A stretch of 64,000 nucleotides of DNA from Limnobacter sp. MED105 (GTDB lineage: Bacteria > Pseudomonadota > Gammaproteobacteria > Burkholderiales > Burkholderiaceae_B), in assembly GCF_000170915.1 (NCBI RefSeq), contig NZ_ABCT01000006.1, forward strand, positions 108,597 to 172,596. Direction: 5' to 3'. This document shows positions 26,726 through 36,489 of the stretch, piece by piece. Below the pieces are notes generated by a model. That model saw nothing but the letters and a program-made list of their open reading frames with translations, was not told the origin of the DNA and did not search any database. Positions within the stretch are counted from its first letter, which is position 1. Every line of letters begins with the position of its first letter. Made by a program: the position numbers and the translations under genes.

Positions 26726-28709
26726 AACAAGCCCGATATTCGGGCGGCTAACACTGAACGCAATCCCATACTACGACCCAATCATCATGGGTACGTTGGC
26801 CGTGGCGATGATTCTGGGTATCGGGCTACTGGCCATGATTCACAAATATCGCCTGTGGGGTACTTTGTGGAACGACTGGTTCACCAGCATTGACCACAAA
26901 AAGATTGGCATCATGTACATGGTGTTGGGCCTGGTCATGATGATGCGTGGCTTTGCCGATGCGATCATGATGCGTGCCCAGCAGGCCATTGCCTTCAACG
27001 GCAATGAAGGTTTCTTGCCGCCGCACCACTACGATCAAATTTTCACGGCCCACGGCGTGATCATGATTTTCTTCGTGGCCATGCCTTTGATCACCGGCCT
27101 GATGAACTACCTGATTCCTTTGCAAATTGGCGCACGCGATGTGGCGTTTCCGTTCCTGAACAACTTCAGTTTCTGGATGACAGCCATGGGTGCAGCGCTG
27201 ATCATGGCGTCCCTGTTCGTGGGCGAATTTGCCATGACCGGCTGGCTGGCTTACCCACCGTTGTCGGGTGTGTTGCAAAGTCCGTATGTGGGGGTTGATT
27301 ACTACATCTGGGCGCTACAAATTGCAGGGGTGGGTACTTTGCTTTCGGGTGTGAACTTGATCGTGACCGTGATCAAGATGCGCGCCCCCGGCATGACCAT
27401 GATGAAAATGCCGATTTTCACCTGGACGTCCCTGTGCGCCAACGTGTTGATTGTTGCCGCTTTCCCAGTGTTGACAGCCGTGTTGGGCATGCTGACCATG
27501 GACCGTTATTTGGGCACCAACTTCTTCACGAACGACCTTGGTGGCAACTCCATGATGTACGTGAACCTGATCTGGATTTGGGGTCACCCCGAGGTTTATA
27601 TCCTGATTTTGCCGCTGTTTGGTGTGTTCTCTGAAGTGGTATCTACTTTCAGCCGCAAGCGTTTGTTTGGTTACAGCTCCATGGTGTACGCCACCGTGGT
27701 TATTACCATTCTTTCCTACCTGGTGTGGTTGCACCACTTCTTCACCATGGGTAGCGGGGCCAGCGTGAATGCCTTCTTCGGTATCACCACAATGATTATT
27801 TCCATCCCGACGGGTGCGAAAATATTCAACTGGCTGTTCACCATGTACAAGGGCAAGATCAGTTTTGAGCTGCCCATGATGTGGACCATCGCCTTCATGA
27901 TCACCTTCGTGATCGGCGGCATGACCGGTGTGTTGCTGGCCGTACCCCCAGCCGACTTTGTATTGCACAACAGCCTGTTCCTGATTGCGCACTTTCACAA
28001 CGTGATTATTGGTGGTGTGCTGTTCGGTTTGTTTGCCGCCATCAACTTCTGGGCACCCAAAGCCATTGGCGTGAAACTGGATGAGTTCTGGGGCAAGGTG
28101 TCGTTCTGGTTCTGGGTCGTTGGTTTCTACTTCGCCTTCATGCCGCTGTATGTGTTGGGCCTGATGGGTGTAACACGCCGCATGAGTCAGTTTGAAGATC
28201 CTTCACTGCAAATCTGGTTCCAGATCGCAGCGCTGGGTGCCGCCATGATCGCTGTGGGCATTGCCGCCATGTTGATGCAGTTCTATGTCACATTCCGTGA
28301 CCGTGCCAAGTTGCGCGACACCACCGGTGACCCTTGGGGCGGCCGCACATTGGAGTGGGCCACTTCAAGCCCACCTGCAGACTACAACTTTGCGTTCACC
28401 CCTGTGGTGTATGACACCGATGCCTGGGCTGACATGAAAAAGAACGGCTACAAGCGCCCACAGGAAGGTTTCGTGGACATTCACATGCCCAAGAACACCG
28501 CAGCAGGCGTGGTGATTGCCGGCATCAGCGCAGTGATCGGTTTTGCCCTGGTGTGGCACATCTGGTGGCTGGCGGCAGGCGGCTCCGTGGCCTTGGTGGT
28601 TGCCGTGATTGCACACACATTCAATTACAAGCGCGACTTTTACATCAAGGCCGATGAAGTGGCCCGTACGGAAGCCGCGCGCACGAAACTGGAGCAAGCC
28701 CATGTCTGA
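26700..28709 (+). CDS. cyoB: Cytochrome bo3 quinol oxidase subunit I
   Basis: 669 residues, the CyoB length. The quinol-site segment [14 protein letters not shown] and the [19 protein letters not shown] stretch are as in E. coli. [19 protein letters not shown] carries the CuB His and cross-linked Tyr region; WLHHFFTMG and [11 protein letters not shown] hold the CuB and heme ligands. Fifteen membrane helices are expected. It overlaps cyoA by 26 bases and cyoC by 8 bases, indicating tight coupling. Confidence 0.97.
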   Translation: MAMTQYPIETSPIFGRLTLNAIPYYDPIIMGTLAVAMILGIGLLAMIHKYRLWGTLWNDWFTSIDHKKIGIMYMVLGLVMMMRGFADAIMMRAQQAIAFNGNEGFLPPHHYDQIFTAHGVIMIFFVAMPLITGLMNYLIPLQIGARDVAFPFLNNFSFWMTAMGAALIMASLFVGEFAMTGWLAYPPLSGVLQSPYVGVDYYIWALQIAGVGTLLSGVNLIVTVIKMRAPGMTMMKMPIFTWTSLCANVLIVAAFPVLTAVLGMLTMDRYLGTNFFTNDLGGNSMMYVNLIWIWGHPEVYILILPLFGVFSEVVSTFSRKRLFGYSSMVYATVVITILSYLVWLHHFFTMGSGASVNAFFGITTMIISIPTGAKIFNWLFTMYKGKISFELPMMWTIAFMITFVIGGMTGVLLAVPPADFVLHNSLFLIAHFHNVIIGGVLFGLFAAINFWAPKAIGVKLDEFWGKVSFWFWVVGFYFAFMPLYVLGLMGVTRRMSQFEDPSLQIWFQIAALGAAMIAVGIAAMLMQFYVTFRDRAKLRDTTGDPWGGRTLEWATSSPPADYNFAFTPVVYDTDAWADMKKNGYKRPQEGFVDIHMPKNTAAGVVIAGISAVIGFALVWHIWWLAAGGSVALVVAVIAHTFNYKRDFYIKADEVARTEAARTKLEQAHV

Positions 28710-29325
28710 CCTGACCATGAATGCACCCACTGATCCAAGCGCACGTTATTACGTAAAAGACCACCATCCCAAAAATGGCTCTTCGCTGGGTTTTTGGATC
28801 TACCTGATGAGCGACTGTTTGATCTTCGCTTGTTTGTTCGCCACCTATGCAGTCATTGGCCGCAATTACGCAGGCGGCCCCACCGGCGCAGAAATTTTCG
28901 ACTTGAACCTTGTGGCCCTGAACACAGCGTTTTTGTTGCTGAGTTCAATCACCTACGGCGTGGCCATGGTGGGCATGCAAAACCGCAATGTGAAGAAAAC
29001 CATTCAGTGGCTGGCCATAACAGGTGTGCTTGGTCTGGCGTTTTTGGCTGTTGAAATTTACGAGTTCTGGCACTTCATCAGCATTGGTGCCACACCGCAA
29101 ACCAGCGGTTTCCTGACCGCCTTCTTCGCCTTGGTGGGCACTCACGGTTTGCACGTATTTTTCGGCATCATCTGGCTGGTGGTGTTGTTGTTCCAACTGA
29201 AAAAGCACGGCCTGATTGTTGAAAACCGCCGCCGCGTCATGTGCCTGTCCATGTTCTGGCACTTCCTCGATGTGATCTGGATCGGCGTGTTTACCTTTGT
29301 CTATTTGATGGGAGTATTGCCATGA
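28702..29325 (+). CDS. cyoC: Cytochrome bo3 quinol oxidase subunit III
   Basis: 207 residues from the ATG at 28702, which overlaps the cyoB end; the longer frame upstream lies wholly inside cyoB. Five membrane helices with [20 protein letters not shown] and the [12 protein letters not shown] segment, typical of CyoC. Its TGA overlaps the cyoD start (ATGA). Confidence 0.95.
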   Translation: MSDLTMNAPTDPSARYYVKDHHPKNGSSLGFWIYLMSDCLIFACLFATYAVIGRNYAGGPTGAEIFDLNLVALNTAFLLLSSITYGVAMVGMQNRNVKKTIQWLAITGVLGLAFLAVEIYEFWHFISIGATPQTSGFLTAFFALVGTHGLHVFFGIIWLVVLLFQLKKHGLIVENRRRVMCLSMFWHFLDVIWIGVFTFVYLMGVLP

Positions 29326-29723
29326 GCGCGCATCCAAACAACATGAATGACCATCACGACCACCACGATGATGAGGATGAAGTGCATGTCAGCATGCGCG
29401 ATTACACCATTGGCTTCGTGTTGGCAGTCATTCTGACAGTCATCCCGTTTGCATTGGTCATGGGCGGTGTGTTTGAAAGTTCAACCACCACGGCCTTGGT
29501 GATTTTAGGCTTGGGTGCTGTTCAAATGGTGGTGCACATGATTTACTTCTTGCACATGAACAGCAAATCGGAAGGTGGCTGGAGCATGTTGGCCATGATG
29601 TTTACACTCATTATTGTGGTGATTACGCTGGTGGGTTCAATTTGGGTGATGTACCACCTGAACACCAACATGATGCCGGGCATGAATCACGAGGCCATTG
29701 AGTCGATTCAACAACTGAAATAA
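29322..29723 (+). CDS. cyoD: Cytochrome bo3 quinol oxidase subunit IV
   Basis: 133 residues from the ATG at 29322 (ATGA overlap with cyoC). A His/Asp/Glu-rich N terminus (HDHHDDEDE) precedes three membrane helices with DYTIGFVLAVILTVIPFALVM and MVVHMIYFLHM, matching CyoD, an assembly subunit for CuB. No cyoE (heme O synthase) follows; SURF1 is next. Confidence 0.93.
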   Translation: MSAHPNNMNDHHDHHDDEDEVHVSMRDYTIGFVLAVILTVIPFALVMGGVFESSTTTALVILGLGAVQMVVHMIYFLHMNSKSEGGWSMLAMMFTLIIVVITLVGSIWVMYHLNTNMMPGMNHEAIESIQQLK

Positions 29724-29739
29724 AGGAGTTCGGTGCACC

Positions 29740-30510
29740 ATGAATGATGTGTCAAAGCCCCATTCAGCCCGTGCACCCAGATCAATCAAAAGGCTGCTGG
29801 GCTTTGCCCTGGCGGCCTTTTTTTTCAGCGTATTTTTGGCACTTGGCACCTGGCAGGTGTACAGGCTTGATTACAAACTCGATTTGATTGAGCGCGTTGA
29901 AAACCGTGTGGATGCGCCAGCCGTGAATGCGCCTGCCGCCGCCGAATGGCCTGCTGTTGCCCGTGACACCCATGAATACCTGAATGTGAAAGTGCAGGGT
30001 GAGTTGCTACCCCAGCACACCACCCGCGTTCAAGCCACCACAGTGTTGGGGGCTGGTCATTGGCTTCTTACGCCGCTGCGCCAGGCCAACGGGGAAATTG
30101 TGTGGATTAATCGCGGGTATATTCCCGTGAACGAAGCTGATCCCATGACGATTGATAACACCCAAGGTCTGTTTGAAGTGCGTGGCTTGTTGCGAATCAG
30201 CGAAGCGGGTGGCGCATTTTTACGAGAGAACGACCCTGCTGGCAATCGCTGGTATTCTCGCGACATTGAAGCGCTGTCGCAGCACCACGAACTGCAAACC
30301 GTTGCGCCTTTTTTCATCGATGCAGGCACTCCTAGAAATCTGGGCGAAGAAATCACGGGGTTTACCCCAAAAACCTACCCGGTCGATGGATTAACTGTAA
30401 TCAAGTTTCACAACAGCCACTTGGTGTATGCCTTCACTTGGTATGCTTTGGCCTTGATGGTGGCGGGTATCACCGTTTGGCTGAATCGCAAGTCAGTCGC
30501 CTTGGCCTAA
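29740..30510 (+). CDS. SURF1 family oxidase assembly protein
   Basis: 256 residues. Two membrane helices, one N-terminal (FALAAFFFSVFLALGTWQVYRL, with the SURF1 GTWQ-R/L signature) and one C-terminal (HLVYAFTWYALALMVAGITVW, with the YAxTWYxLA motif), flank a periplasmic domain containing GAGHWLLTPLRQANGEIVWINRGYIP. SURF1 proteins help insert heme into heme-copper oxidases. An AAGGAG site precedes the ATG, 16 bases after cyoD, so it belongs to the cyo operon. Confidence 0.9.
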   Translation: MNDVSKPHSARAPRSIKRLLGFALAAFFFSVFLALGTWQVYRLDYKLDLIERVENRVDAPAVNAPAAAEWPAVARDTHEYLNVKVQGELLPQHTTRVQATTVLGAGHWLLTPLRQANGEIVWINRGYIPVNEADPMTIDNTQGLFEVRGLLRISEAGGAFLRENDPAGNRWYSRDIEALSQHHELQTVAPFFIDAGTPRNLGEEITGFTPKTYPVDGLTVIKFHNSHLVYAFTWYALALMVAGITVWLNRKSVALA

Positions 30511-30549
30511 ACCCGCTTGTTCAGGTTCAGCAGCAGGATTCGAGTTCCA

Positions 30550-31881
30550 ATGGCCATTAATTCCGACATCGTTTCCATTCGGCAAGGTAGTAGCGCGTTT
30601 GATGAGACAAACGTGTTGAACGAAACCGGCCACAAAAACATGTTGCATTTGATTCACCTGCGCTGGCTGGCCGTGGGTGGTCAAATTGCGACCATATTGG
30701 TCGCTACCTGGGGCTTTGGCATACAGCTGCCGATGTTCAACATGCTGGCCGTGATGGTATGCCTGATCGCTTTCAATATTGGCAGCCACCTGCGCTGGCA
30801 CGAAGAACGTGTGGTCAGCAATCGCGAATTGTTTTTGGCCATGCTGGTGGACATCGCCAGCCTGACTGCCCAGCTTTATTTCACTGGCGGTATCAACAAT
30901 CCCTTCGTATTCCTGTTTTTGTTGCAGGTTATTCTAAGTGCGGTGTTGTTGCGGGCCGAGTCTACCTGGCTTGTGGTGGCCATTACTACATTGTGTCTGG
31001 CTTTCTTGTCGATTTTCAACAAGCCGCTGGTGTGGCCGCTGAATAGCCCGTACAAACTTGCTGACCTGTACGCGACCGGCCTGGTCATTTGCTTTGTGCT
31101 GAATGCGGCCCTGTTGGTGATCTTCATTACCCGAATTGGGCGTAACTTGCGTGCTGGTGATGCCGCATTGGCCAGCCTGCGGCAACGCGCCGCCGAGGAA
31201 GATCACATTGTGCGCATGGGCCTGTTGGCCAGTGGCGCTGCACATGAACTGGGTACACCATTGGCCACCATGTCGGTGGTGTTGGGCGACTGGAAGCGGA
31301 TGCCCCAATTCTCAAATGACCCGGCCATGCTGGAGGAAATTGAGGAAATTGAAGGGCAGTTGCTTCGCTGTAAAAGTATTGTCAGCGGCATTTTGTTGTC
31401 GGCAGGCGAAACGCGTGGGGAGTCTTCTTCAAAAACCAGTCTGAATGAATTCTTTGAAAGCTTGGTGGAGGAGTGGGAAAGTAGCCGCCCAGCCCAACAC
31501 TTTGAATACAACAACACCATCGAAGAGGAGTTCACCGTTGCCTTTGATTCAACCGTGAAGCAAATGCTGTTCAACGTGTTGGACAATGCACTTGAAGTCT
31601 CGCCGAACTGGTTGCGATTTGAGGTGTCCAAGGTCAGGGATCAGTTATTTTTGACCGTGACTGACCAAGGCCCAGGTTTCAGAGCCGATATTCTTGAGCA
31701 GGTGGGCACTCCTTACAATTCAAGCAAGGGGCGCCCGGGCGGGGGTCTCGGGCTTTTCCTGGTCTTGAATGTGGCGCGCACGTTGGGCGGCACGCTGACA
31801 GTGAACAATCGTAAAGAGGGCGGTGCCGAAGTGGTGATTGCACTGCCGCTAAACGCCATGATTTTGCAGGAGAACAAATAG
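30550..31881 (+). CDS. regB: Redox-sensing histidine kinase RegB/PrrB type
   Basis: 443 residues from the ATG at 30550. Six membrane helices contain the quinone-binding heptapeptide GGINNPF (residues 113-119). The dimerisation domain holds His232 in SGAAHELGTPLATMS, and Cys274 in QLLRCKSI corresponds to the redox-active cysteine of RegB. The C-terminal HATPase domain has NVLDNALEVSP and GGGLGLFLVLNVA. All RegB hallmarks are present. It follows the quinol oxidase operon, fitting a sensor of the ubiquinone pool and respiratory flux, and is paired with regA just downstream. Confidence 0.93.
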   Translation: MAINSDIVSIRQGSSAFDETNVLNETGHKNMLHLIHLRWLAVGGQIATILVATWGFGIQLPMFNMLAVMVCLIAFNIGSHLRWHEERVVSNRELFLAMLVDIASLTAQLYFTGGINNPFVFLFLLQVILSAVLLRAESTWLVVAITTLCLAFLSIFNKPLVWPLNSPYKLADLYATGLVICFVLNAALLVIFITRIGRNLRAGDAALASLRQRAAEEDHIVRMGLLASGAAHELGTPLATMSVVLGDWKRMPQFSNDPAMLEEIEEIEGQLLRCKSIVSGILLSAGETRGESSSKTSLNEFFESLVEEWESSRPAQHFEYNNTIEEEFTVAFDSTVKQMLFNVLDNALEVSPNWLRFEVSKVRDQLFLTVTDQGPGFRADILEQVGTPYNSSKGRPGGGLGLFLVLNVARTLGGTLTVNNRKEGGAEVVIALPLNAMILQENK

Positions 31882-31883
31882 CC

Positions 31884-32432
31884 ATGAGCCAAGGTAGCAG
31901 TATGGAAAGGCTTTTGTTGCTGGTTGAAGACGACGAGGCATTTGCCCGCGTTTTGAAGCGTTCTTTTGAGCGGCGTGATTACAAAGTACTTCATGCCAGT
32001 AGCCAGGAAGAAATGCAGGATGTGCTTTTGAAACAAACGCCAACGCACGCGGTGGTTGACCTAAAGCTCAGCGGTAATTCGTCAGGCCTGAATTGCGTTC
32101 AGGCGCTGCATGAACACAACCCGACCATGTTGATTGTGGTGTTGACTGGTTTTGCGAGTATTAACACTGCAGTGGAAGCGATTAAACTTGGGGCGTGCCA
32201 GTATTTGGCGAAGCCTTCCAACACCGACGATATTGAGGCCGCTTTCGGCCATGTGGCGGGCAGTGAGCCGGTCGAACTTACGAACCGCACAACATCGATC
32301 AAAAACCTGGAATGGGAACGCATTCACGAGGTGCTGGTGGAAACAGATTTCAATATTTCAGAAACAGCGCGCCGGCTGGGTATGCATCGCCGCACGCTGG
32401 CCCGCAAGCTCGAGAAGCGCCGCGTAAAATAA
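31884..32432 (+). CDS. regA: Response regulator RegA/PrrA type
   Basis: 182 residues, the compact RegA architecture. Receiver with VEDDEAF, phospho-acceptor Asp59 in VVDLKLSGNSSGL, and the LAKPS lysine. The C-terminal Fis-like helix-turn-helix reads NISETARRLGMHRRTLARKLEKR. It directly follows regB, with AGGAGA ten bases before the ATG. RegA controls respiration and carbon or energy pathways by redox state; the neighbouring cyo operon is a likely target, and sox may be (inference). Confidence 0.93.
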   Translation: MSQGSSMERLLLLVEDDEAFARVLKRSFERRDYKVLHASSQEEMQDVLLKQTPTHAVVDLKLSGNSSGLNCVQALHEHNPTMLIVVLTGFASINTAVEAIKLGACQYLAKPSNTDDIEAAFGHVAGSEPVELTNRTTSIKNLEWERIHEVLVETDFNISETARRLGMHRRTLARKLEKRRVK

Positions 32433-32454
32433 GTGGCACCTCGAGCCGCTTGAA

Positions 32455-32937
32455 TCAGTTCAATTCCTCTTCACTCGGAAGCACGGGCAGCGCAATCACT
32501 TCAATACCCTCGTCGCGCAGTTCTTCAAATTCCTCAGGGCTGGCCTGTCCGCGTATGGCACGAATGGGGGCCTCTTCATAATGAATTTTTCGAGCCTCCT
32601 CGGCAAAGCGGTCGCCCACATCTTCCGAGTGGTTAATCAAGGCCTGAATGGCCTGACGAGCCATGACAAAGGCGGTGGCTACATCCACTGAATTTGGCTT
32701 TTGTACTGTGGGTGCTGCAGGTACCCCTGCGCCCTGTGCTTCGCTAACCTTAGACTCAGTATGGGCTTTGCCGCCAATGTTGATCTTGGAAGGTACTTTG
32801 CGAATGGCAGATGTGCCACACTCAGGGCAGGTCAGCAGTTTTTGTTCGCGTTGGTCATCGAAATCCTCGTTGGACCGAAACCAACCTTCGAAACGGTGGG
32901 AGTATTCACACTCCAGGTCGTAAATAATGATTGCCAC
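32455..32937 (-). CDS. DUF1178 family protein
   Basis: 160 residues. N-terminal zinc-ribbon-like region: MAIIIYDLECEYSHRFEGWF, then LLTCPECGTSAIRKVPSKI, the DUF1178 signature. The C-terminal part (VGDRFAEEARKIHYEEAPIRAIRGQASPEE) is also conserved in the family. Function unknown; cytoplasmic. Confidence 0.88.
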   Translation of the reverse strand: MAIIIYDLECEYSHRFEGWFRSNEDFDDQREQKLLTCPECGTSAIRKVPSKINIGGKAHTESKVSEAQGAGVPAAPTVQKPNSVDVATAFVMARQAIQALINHSEDVGDRFAEEARKIHYEEAPIRAIRGQASPEEFEELRDEGIEVIALPVLPSEEELN

Positions 32938-33053
32938 AATGTTTGAATCTGTCTCTGAATTTGGGTATTTTACAGTGGAATGGTTTGCCTACCGCTGAAT
33001 TCGAATCTCTTCTAGAATTCGATCAACAACAATCAAGGCCCAAAGAGGTTTGT

Positions 33054-33419
33054 ATGTCCCGAAAAAAGTCACTTGAACCGCATTTGCGCGGCATCGTTGA
33101 CTTGGTATCCGCCACGCTCGACGAAGGCACGCGTCAGGTTGAAGGCGTGCATCGCCGAATTGCAGACATTCCGTTCTCCGTGCTGAAAAAAATTCGCCCG
33201 ATCGCGCCAATTTCATCGGCCGTGCACATGGTCGAGAAGAAAATAACCCATTCAGCCTACGACACTGTGCGCCTTGTGGCCAAGGTAGGTGCTCAGGCTG
33301 TTCACAATGTGTTGCCTACAGATCCCACCAGCCAGGGTATCTCCAAACCCGACTACAAAATAGACCACGACAGTCTTAGAAAACAAAAGACCGAACAAAA
33401 GACTAAGAAGAAACCCTAG
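33054..33419 (+). CDS. Hypothetical protein
   Basis: 121 residues from the ATG at 33054, chosen for the AGAGG site six bases upstream. No family recognised. Predicted mostly helical, with a basic, Lys-rich C-terminal tail (SLRKQKTEQKTKKKP) and the central stretch RGIVDLVSATLDEGTRQVEGVHRRI. No signal peptide or membrane segment. It stands alone between DUF1178 and the sox cluster, and the AT-rich region after it holds the candidate sox promoter. Confidence 0.6.
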   Translation: MSRKKSLEPHLRGIVDLVSATLDEGTRQVEGVHRRIADIPFSVLKKIRPIAPISSAVHMVEKKITHSAYDTVRLVAKVGAQAVHNVLPTDPTSQGISKPDYKIDHDSLRKQKTEQKTKKKP

Positions 33420-33429
33420 GTGCAAATTG

Positions 33430-33439
33430 CTTGCGCAAG
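33430..33439. promoter_or_regulatory. Palindrome in the sox upstream region
   Basis: Perfect 10-bp palindrome CTTGCGCAAG, 88 bases upstream of the soxC start. Its centre is 43 bp from that of the second palindrome at 33472-33483, and both have a GCGC core. Confidence 0.35.
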
Positions 33440-33471
33440 TTGAATTTAGAGCGTAGATTCTAGATATGAGC

Positions 33472-33483
33472 ATATGCGCATAT
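33472..33483. promoter_or_regulatory. Candidate operator upstream of soxC
   Basis: Perfect 12-bp palindrome ATATGCGCATAT. With the ATAT at 33464-33467, ATAT recurs every 8 bases. Such ATA...TAT dyads are typical of ArsR-family regulators (SoxR, BigR, SqrR) that control sulfur oxidation, but no ArsR gene is in the window. Confidence 0.45.
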
Positions 33484-33526
33484 AGTGACGCAATGCAGCA
33501 ATAATAGTCATATCCAGGAGACATTT

Positions 33527-34903
33527 GTGTCGTTCGACATTCCCTCAGACACCCCCTTGGGCCAAATTCGACGCGCCCCGGAAAATTTTGTCAGTCGCAG
33601 TGACATCGCTTTCGTGAATCGTGCCAGCGACACCGATCGCCGTGGTTTTTTCAAGAAAGCCTTTGCTGCCGCCGTTGCCGGCAGTGTGGCAAGTGCCATA
33701 GGGGCTTCACCTCGTTTGGCGCAGGCGGCGCAGGGTGATCCCGCCATTCTGAATTTGCCAGCGCACAGCAAGGGCCTGGGTCAACCCGTTGCCACCATGC
33801 CCTATGGCATGCCTTCACAATACGAAAAAAACCTGCAGCGCAGGGAATCACCAGGATTGACCCGCGTGGGTGGTTCATCGGTCTCGTTTTGCCCTTTGCA
33901 GGGATTGTTCGGAGTCATCACACCATCGGGTCTGCACTTCGAGCGTCACCACCAGGGTTGGTGGGACATTGACCCCACCCAGCACCGCTTGATGATCAAC
34001 GGCCTGGTGAAAAAGGAAATGGTGTTCACCGTGGATGAACTCATGCGCATGGAATCTGTTTCCCGCGTTCATTTCATTGAGTGCGGCGCCAATTCTGGCA
34101 TGGAGTGGGCCAATGTAGCGGTGCCAACCGTTCAGTACACCCATGGCATGTTGAGTTGCTCCGAGTTCACTGGCGTGCCCCTGATCAAAGTACTGGAATA
34201 TTGCGGTGTTGACCTGAAGAAGGGTCGCTTCATTCTGGCCGAAGGTGCCGATGGTTCATCCATGACCCGCACTATTCCCATGGAGTTAGTAGAAAGCGGC
34301 GAAGTGCTGTTGGCCTACGGTCAAAATGGCGAAATGCTGCGACCCGAAAATGGCTACCCCTTGCGTTTGGTGGTGCCGGGTGTGCAAGGCGTAAGCTGGG
34401 TAAAGTACCTTCGCCGAATTGAGGTGGGTGACAAACCCTACGGCACCAAAGACGAAGCCATTCATTACGTCGACTTGATGCCCGACGGCACACACCGTCA
34501 GTACACCTCCATTCAAGAATGCAAATCAGTGATCACCACACCATCGGGCGGTCAAAAATTACTCAGCCCTGGTTTTTACAACATTACAGGGCTGGCCTGG
34601 AGTGGCAGAGGGAAAATTACAGCCGTCGACGTATCGACCGACGGCGGAAAGAGCTGGAAAACAGCCAAACTGCAAGGCCCCGTTCATGACAAATCGCTGA
34701 CCCGTTTCAACCTGCCTTGGGTTTGGGACGGCAAAGGCGAGGTCTTGCTGCAAAGCAGGGCGGTGGACAGCACAGGCTATGTGCAGCCCAGCTACCGAAC
34801 ACTTCGTGAAAAGCGCGATGACAAGAGCATTTACCACAACAACGCAATTCAAAGTTGGCGCCTGGATGCCGCTGGTGAAGTGCACAACGTGCACGTGGGG
34901 TAA
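33527..34903 (+). CDS. soxC: Sulfite dehydrogenase-like molybdoprotein SoxC
   Basis: The start is GTG at 33527 with AGGAG six bases upstream; the ATG-led frame from 33485 lacks a site. 458 residues. A twin-arginine signal follows an N-terminal extension (DRRGFFKKAFAAAVAG). Sulfite-oxidase fold with the molybdenum-ligand Cys186 in HFIECGANSGMEW, and a C-terminal dimerisation domain (ITGLAWSGRGKITAVDVSTDGGKSW). With SoxD it forms the periplasmic sulfur dehydrogenase that oxidises the protein-bound sulfane sulfur. First gene of soxCDYZAXB. Confidence 0.95.
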   Translation: MSFDIPSDTPLGQIRRAPENFVSRSDIAFVNRASDTDRRGFFKKAFAAAVAGSVASAIGASPRLAQAAQGDPAILNLPAHSKGLGQPVATMPYGMPSQYEKNLQRRESPGLTRVGGSSVSFCPLQGLFGVITPSGLHFERHHQGWWDIDPTQHRLMINGLVKKEMVFTVDELMRMESVSRVHFIECGANSGMEWANVAVPTVQYTHGMLSCSEFTGVPLIKVLEYCGVDLKKGRFILAEGADGSSMTRTIPMELVESGEVLLAYGQNGEMLRPENGYPLRLVVPGVQGVSWVKYLRRIEVGDKPYGTKDEAIHYVDLMPDGTHRQYTSIQECKSVITTPSGGQKLLSPGFYNITGLAWSGRGKITAVDVSTDGGKSWKTAKLQGPVHDKSLTRFNLPWVWDGKGEVLLQSRAVDSTGYVQPSYRTLREKRDDKSIYHNNAIQSWRLDAAGEVHNVHVG

Positions 34904-34905
34904 AC

Positions 34906-35964
34906 ATGAGCAAGATGGAAAACAGGATTAAATTAACCGGTTTGCTTAGCAATGCCGCAATGGCGGTACTTCTGTGTTCGCTGCTTTGGACAGCAGGTGC
35001 AGCCCAGGCTTTCGAAGGTTTGGGGCGCTTGGCCACTCCCGATGAAGTCAAAGCATGGGACATTGATGTTCGCCCAGATTTTGTGGGTTTGCCCAAAGGC
35101 AGCGGCAGCGTGGCCAAGGGTATGGAGGTGTGGGAAGCCCAGTGCGCTTCTTGCCATGGCGTGTTTGGTGAAAGCAATGAAGTGTTCACGCCGATAGTGG
35201 GCGGTACCACGGCTGAAGACATCAAAAAAGGGCGCGTGCAATCGTTGAAGGACGGTTCTTCTCCTCAGCGCACCACCTTGATGAAAGTACCCACATTGTC
35301 GACTTTGTGGGACTACATCAACCGTGCCATGCCATGGACCGCACCGAAAAGCCTGAGCACAGAGGAAGTTTATGCAGTGACCGCTTACATTCTGAACATG
35401 GGTGGCGTTGTGGGCGACGACTTTGTTCTGAGCGACAAGAACATGGCTGAAACTCAAGCCAAGCTGCCCAACCGCAACGGCATGCAAACCAAGCACGGCA
35501 TGTGGTTGCCATCGGGTAAACCCGATGTGAAAGAGGCGCGTTGCATGTCAAACTGCAAACCTGACGCAAAAGTCATTTCTTTTTTGCCTGATTACGCACG
35601 CGATGCGCATGGCAATTTGATCGATCAGAACCGCCTGGTAGGTCCCGTGCGTGGCGTGGTTACCGTGGCTTCGGCGGGTGACAAACCGGCAGTGCCAAAG
35701 CTCAGCATGAACAGTGGGGAAACGTTGTTCAGTGCAAACGGATGTGTCGCCTGCCACGGCATTGACAACAAAAAGTTGGGCCCATCGGTGGTGGCGGTGG
35801 CGAACAAGTACGCTGGCAAAGCGGATGCAAAAGCGTATCTTGCCGGTAAAATCAAGGCAGGCAGCAGTGGTGTTTGGGGTGACATGCCCATGCCCGCTCA
35901 AGCGCATTTGGCCGATGAAGACATAAATGCACTTTCTGACTGGTTTTTGTCCAAGCAGAAGTGA
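34906..35964 (+). CDS. soxD: Diheme cytochrome c SoxD
   Basis: 352 residues, exported by an N-terminal signal (about 10-35, ending AAQAFEG). Two CxxCH heme motifs: CASCHG (about residue 81) and CVACHG (about 282). The domain order matches SoxD, the electron-accepting partner of SoxC. It starts two bases after the soxC stop. Presence of SoxCD predicts full oxidation of thiosulfate to sulfate without sulfur globules (established for SoxCD-containing systems). Confidence 0.95.
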   Translation: MSKMENRIKLTGLLSNAAMAVLLCSLLWTAGAAQAFEGLGRLATPDEVKAWDIDVRPDFVGLPKGSGSVAKGMEVWEAQCASCHGVFGESNEVFTPIVGGTTAEDIKKGRVQSLKDGSSPQRTTLMKVPTLSTLWDYINRAMPWTAPKSLSTEEVYAVTAYILNMGGVVGDDFVLSDKNMAETQAKLPNRNGMQTKHGMWLPSGKPDVKEARCMSNCKPDAKVISFLPDYARDAHGNLIDQNRLVGPVRGVVTVASAGDKPAVPKLSMNSGETLFSANGCVACHGIDNKKLGPSVVAVANKYAGKADAKAYLAGKIKAGSSGVWGDMPMPAQAHLADEDINALSDWFLSKQK

Positions 35965-35994
35965 TTTGATTGAATTTTAAGGAGGAGTTACTCA

Positions 35995-36468
35995 ATGAAC
36001 CAAAACAGACGCACCATGCTGAAGGCCTCTTCTGGCCTGACAGTATTGGGCTTGGCAGTTGCCGCCGGATTGATCAAACCCAATGAAGTATTTGCAGCAG
36101 CCGGTTACCCCGACAAAGCGTTCAACGCGAAGTCAATGGACGAGCTGATGAAAGCACTTGGCGCGGGCATGCCCACAGAGAGTAAAGACATCACAGTGAT
36201 CGCTCCTGACATCGCTGAAAACGGCGCAGTGGTTCCGGTTGGTGCTGACAGCAAGTTGAAAAACACCACAGAAGTGGCTTTGCTGGTTGCCAACAACCCA
36301 TCCATGTTGTCTGCCCAATTCATGATCCCGGCCGGCACAGATGCGAAGGTGAACACCCGCGTGAAAATGGGTAAATCAAGTGATGTTTACGCGCTCGTGA
36401 AAGCCGATGGCAAATACTACTTTGCCAAGAAAGAGGTCAAGGTGACCCTCGGTGGTTGCGGCGGTTAA
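35995..36468 (+). CDS. soxY: Sulfur carrier subunit SoxY
   Basis: 157 residues ending in the diagnostic VTLGGCGG tail, whose Cys carries the sulfur substrate covalently. The N-terminal signal contains a twin Arg (NRRTMLKASSG) and likely uses Tat. A strong AAGGAGG site is upstream. It forms the SoxYZ carrier with the next gene. Confidence 0.96.
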   Translation: MNQNRRTMLKASSGLTVLGLAVAAGLIKPNEVFAAAGYPDKAFNAKSMDELMKALGAGMPTESKDITVIAPDIAENGAVVPVGADSKLKNTTEVALLVANNPSMLSAQFMIPAGTDAKVNTRVKMGKSSDVYALVKADGKYYFAKKEVKVTLGGCGG

Positions 36469-36489
36469 TTAAAAATTCAGGAGAAAAAC

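Noticed and set aside
27315..27998. Long minus-strand ORF, rich in His and Gln, within cyoB
   Set aside because: It is the antisense shadow of cyoB, a strongly conserved gene; the composition mirrors codon bias and no domain is seen.
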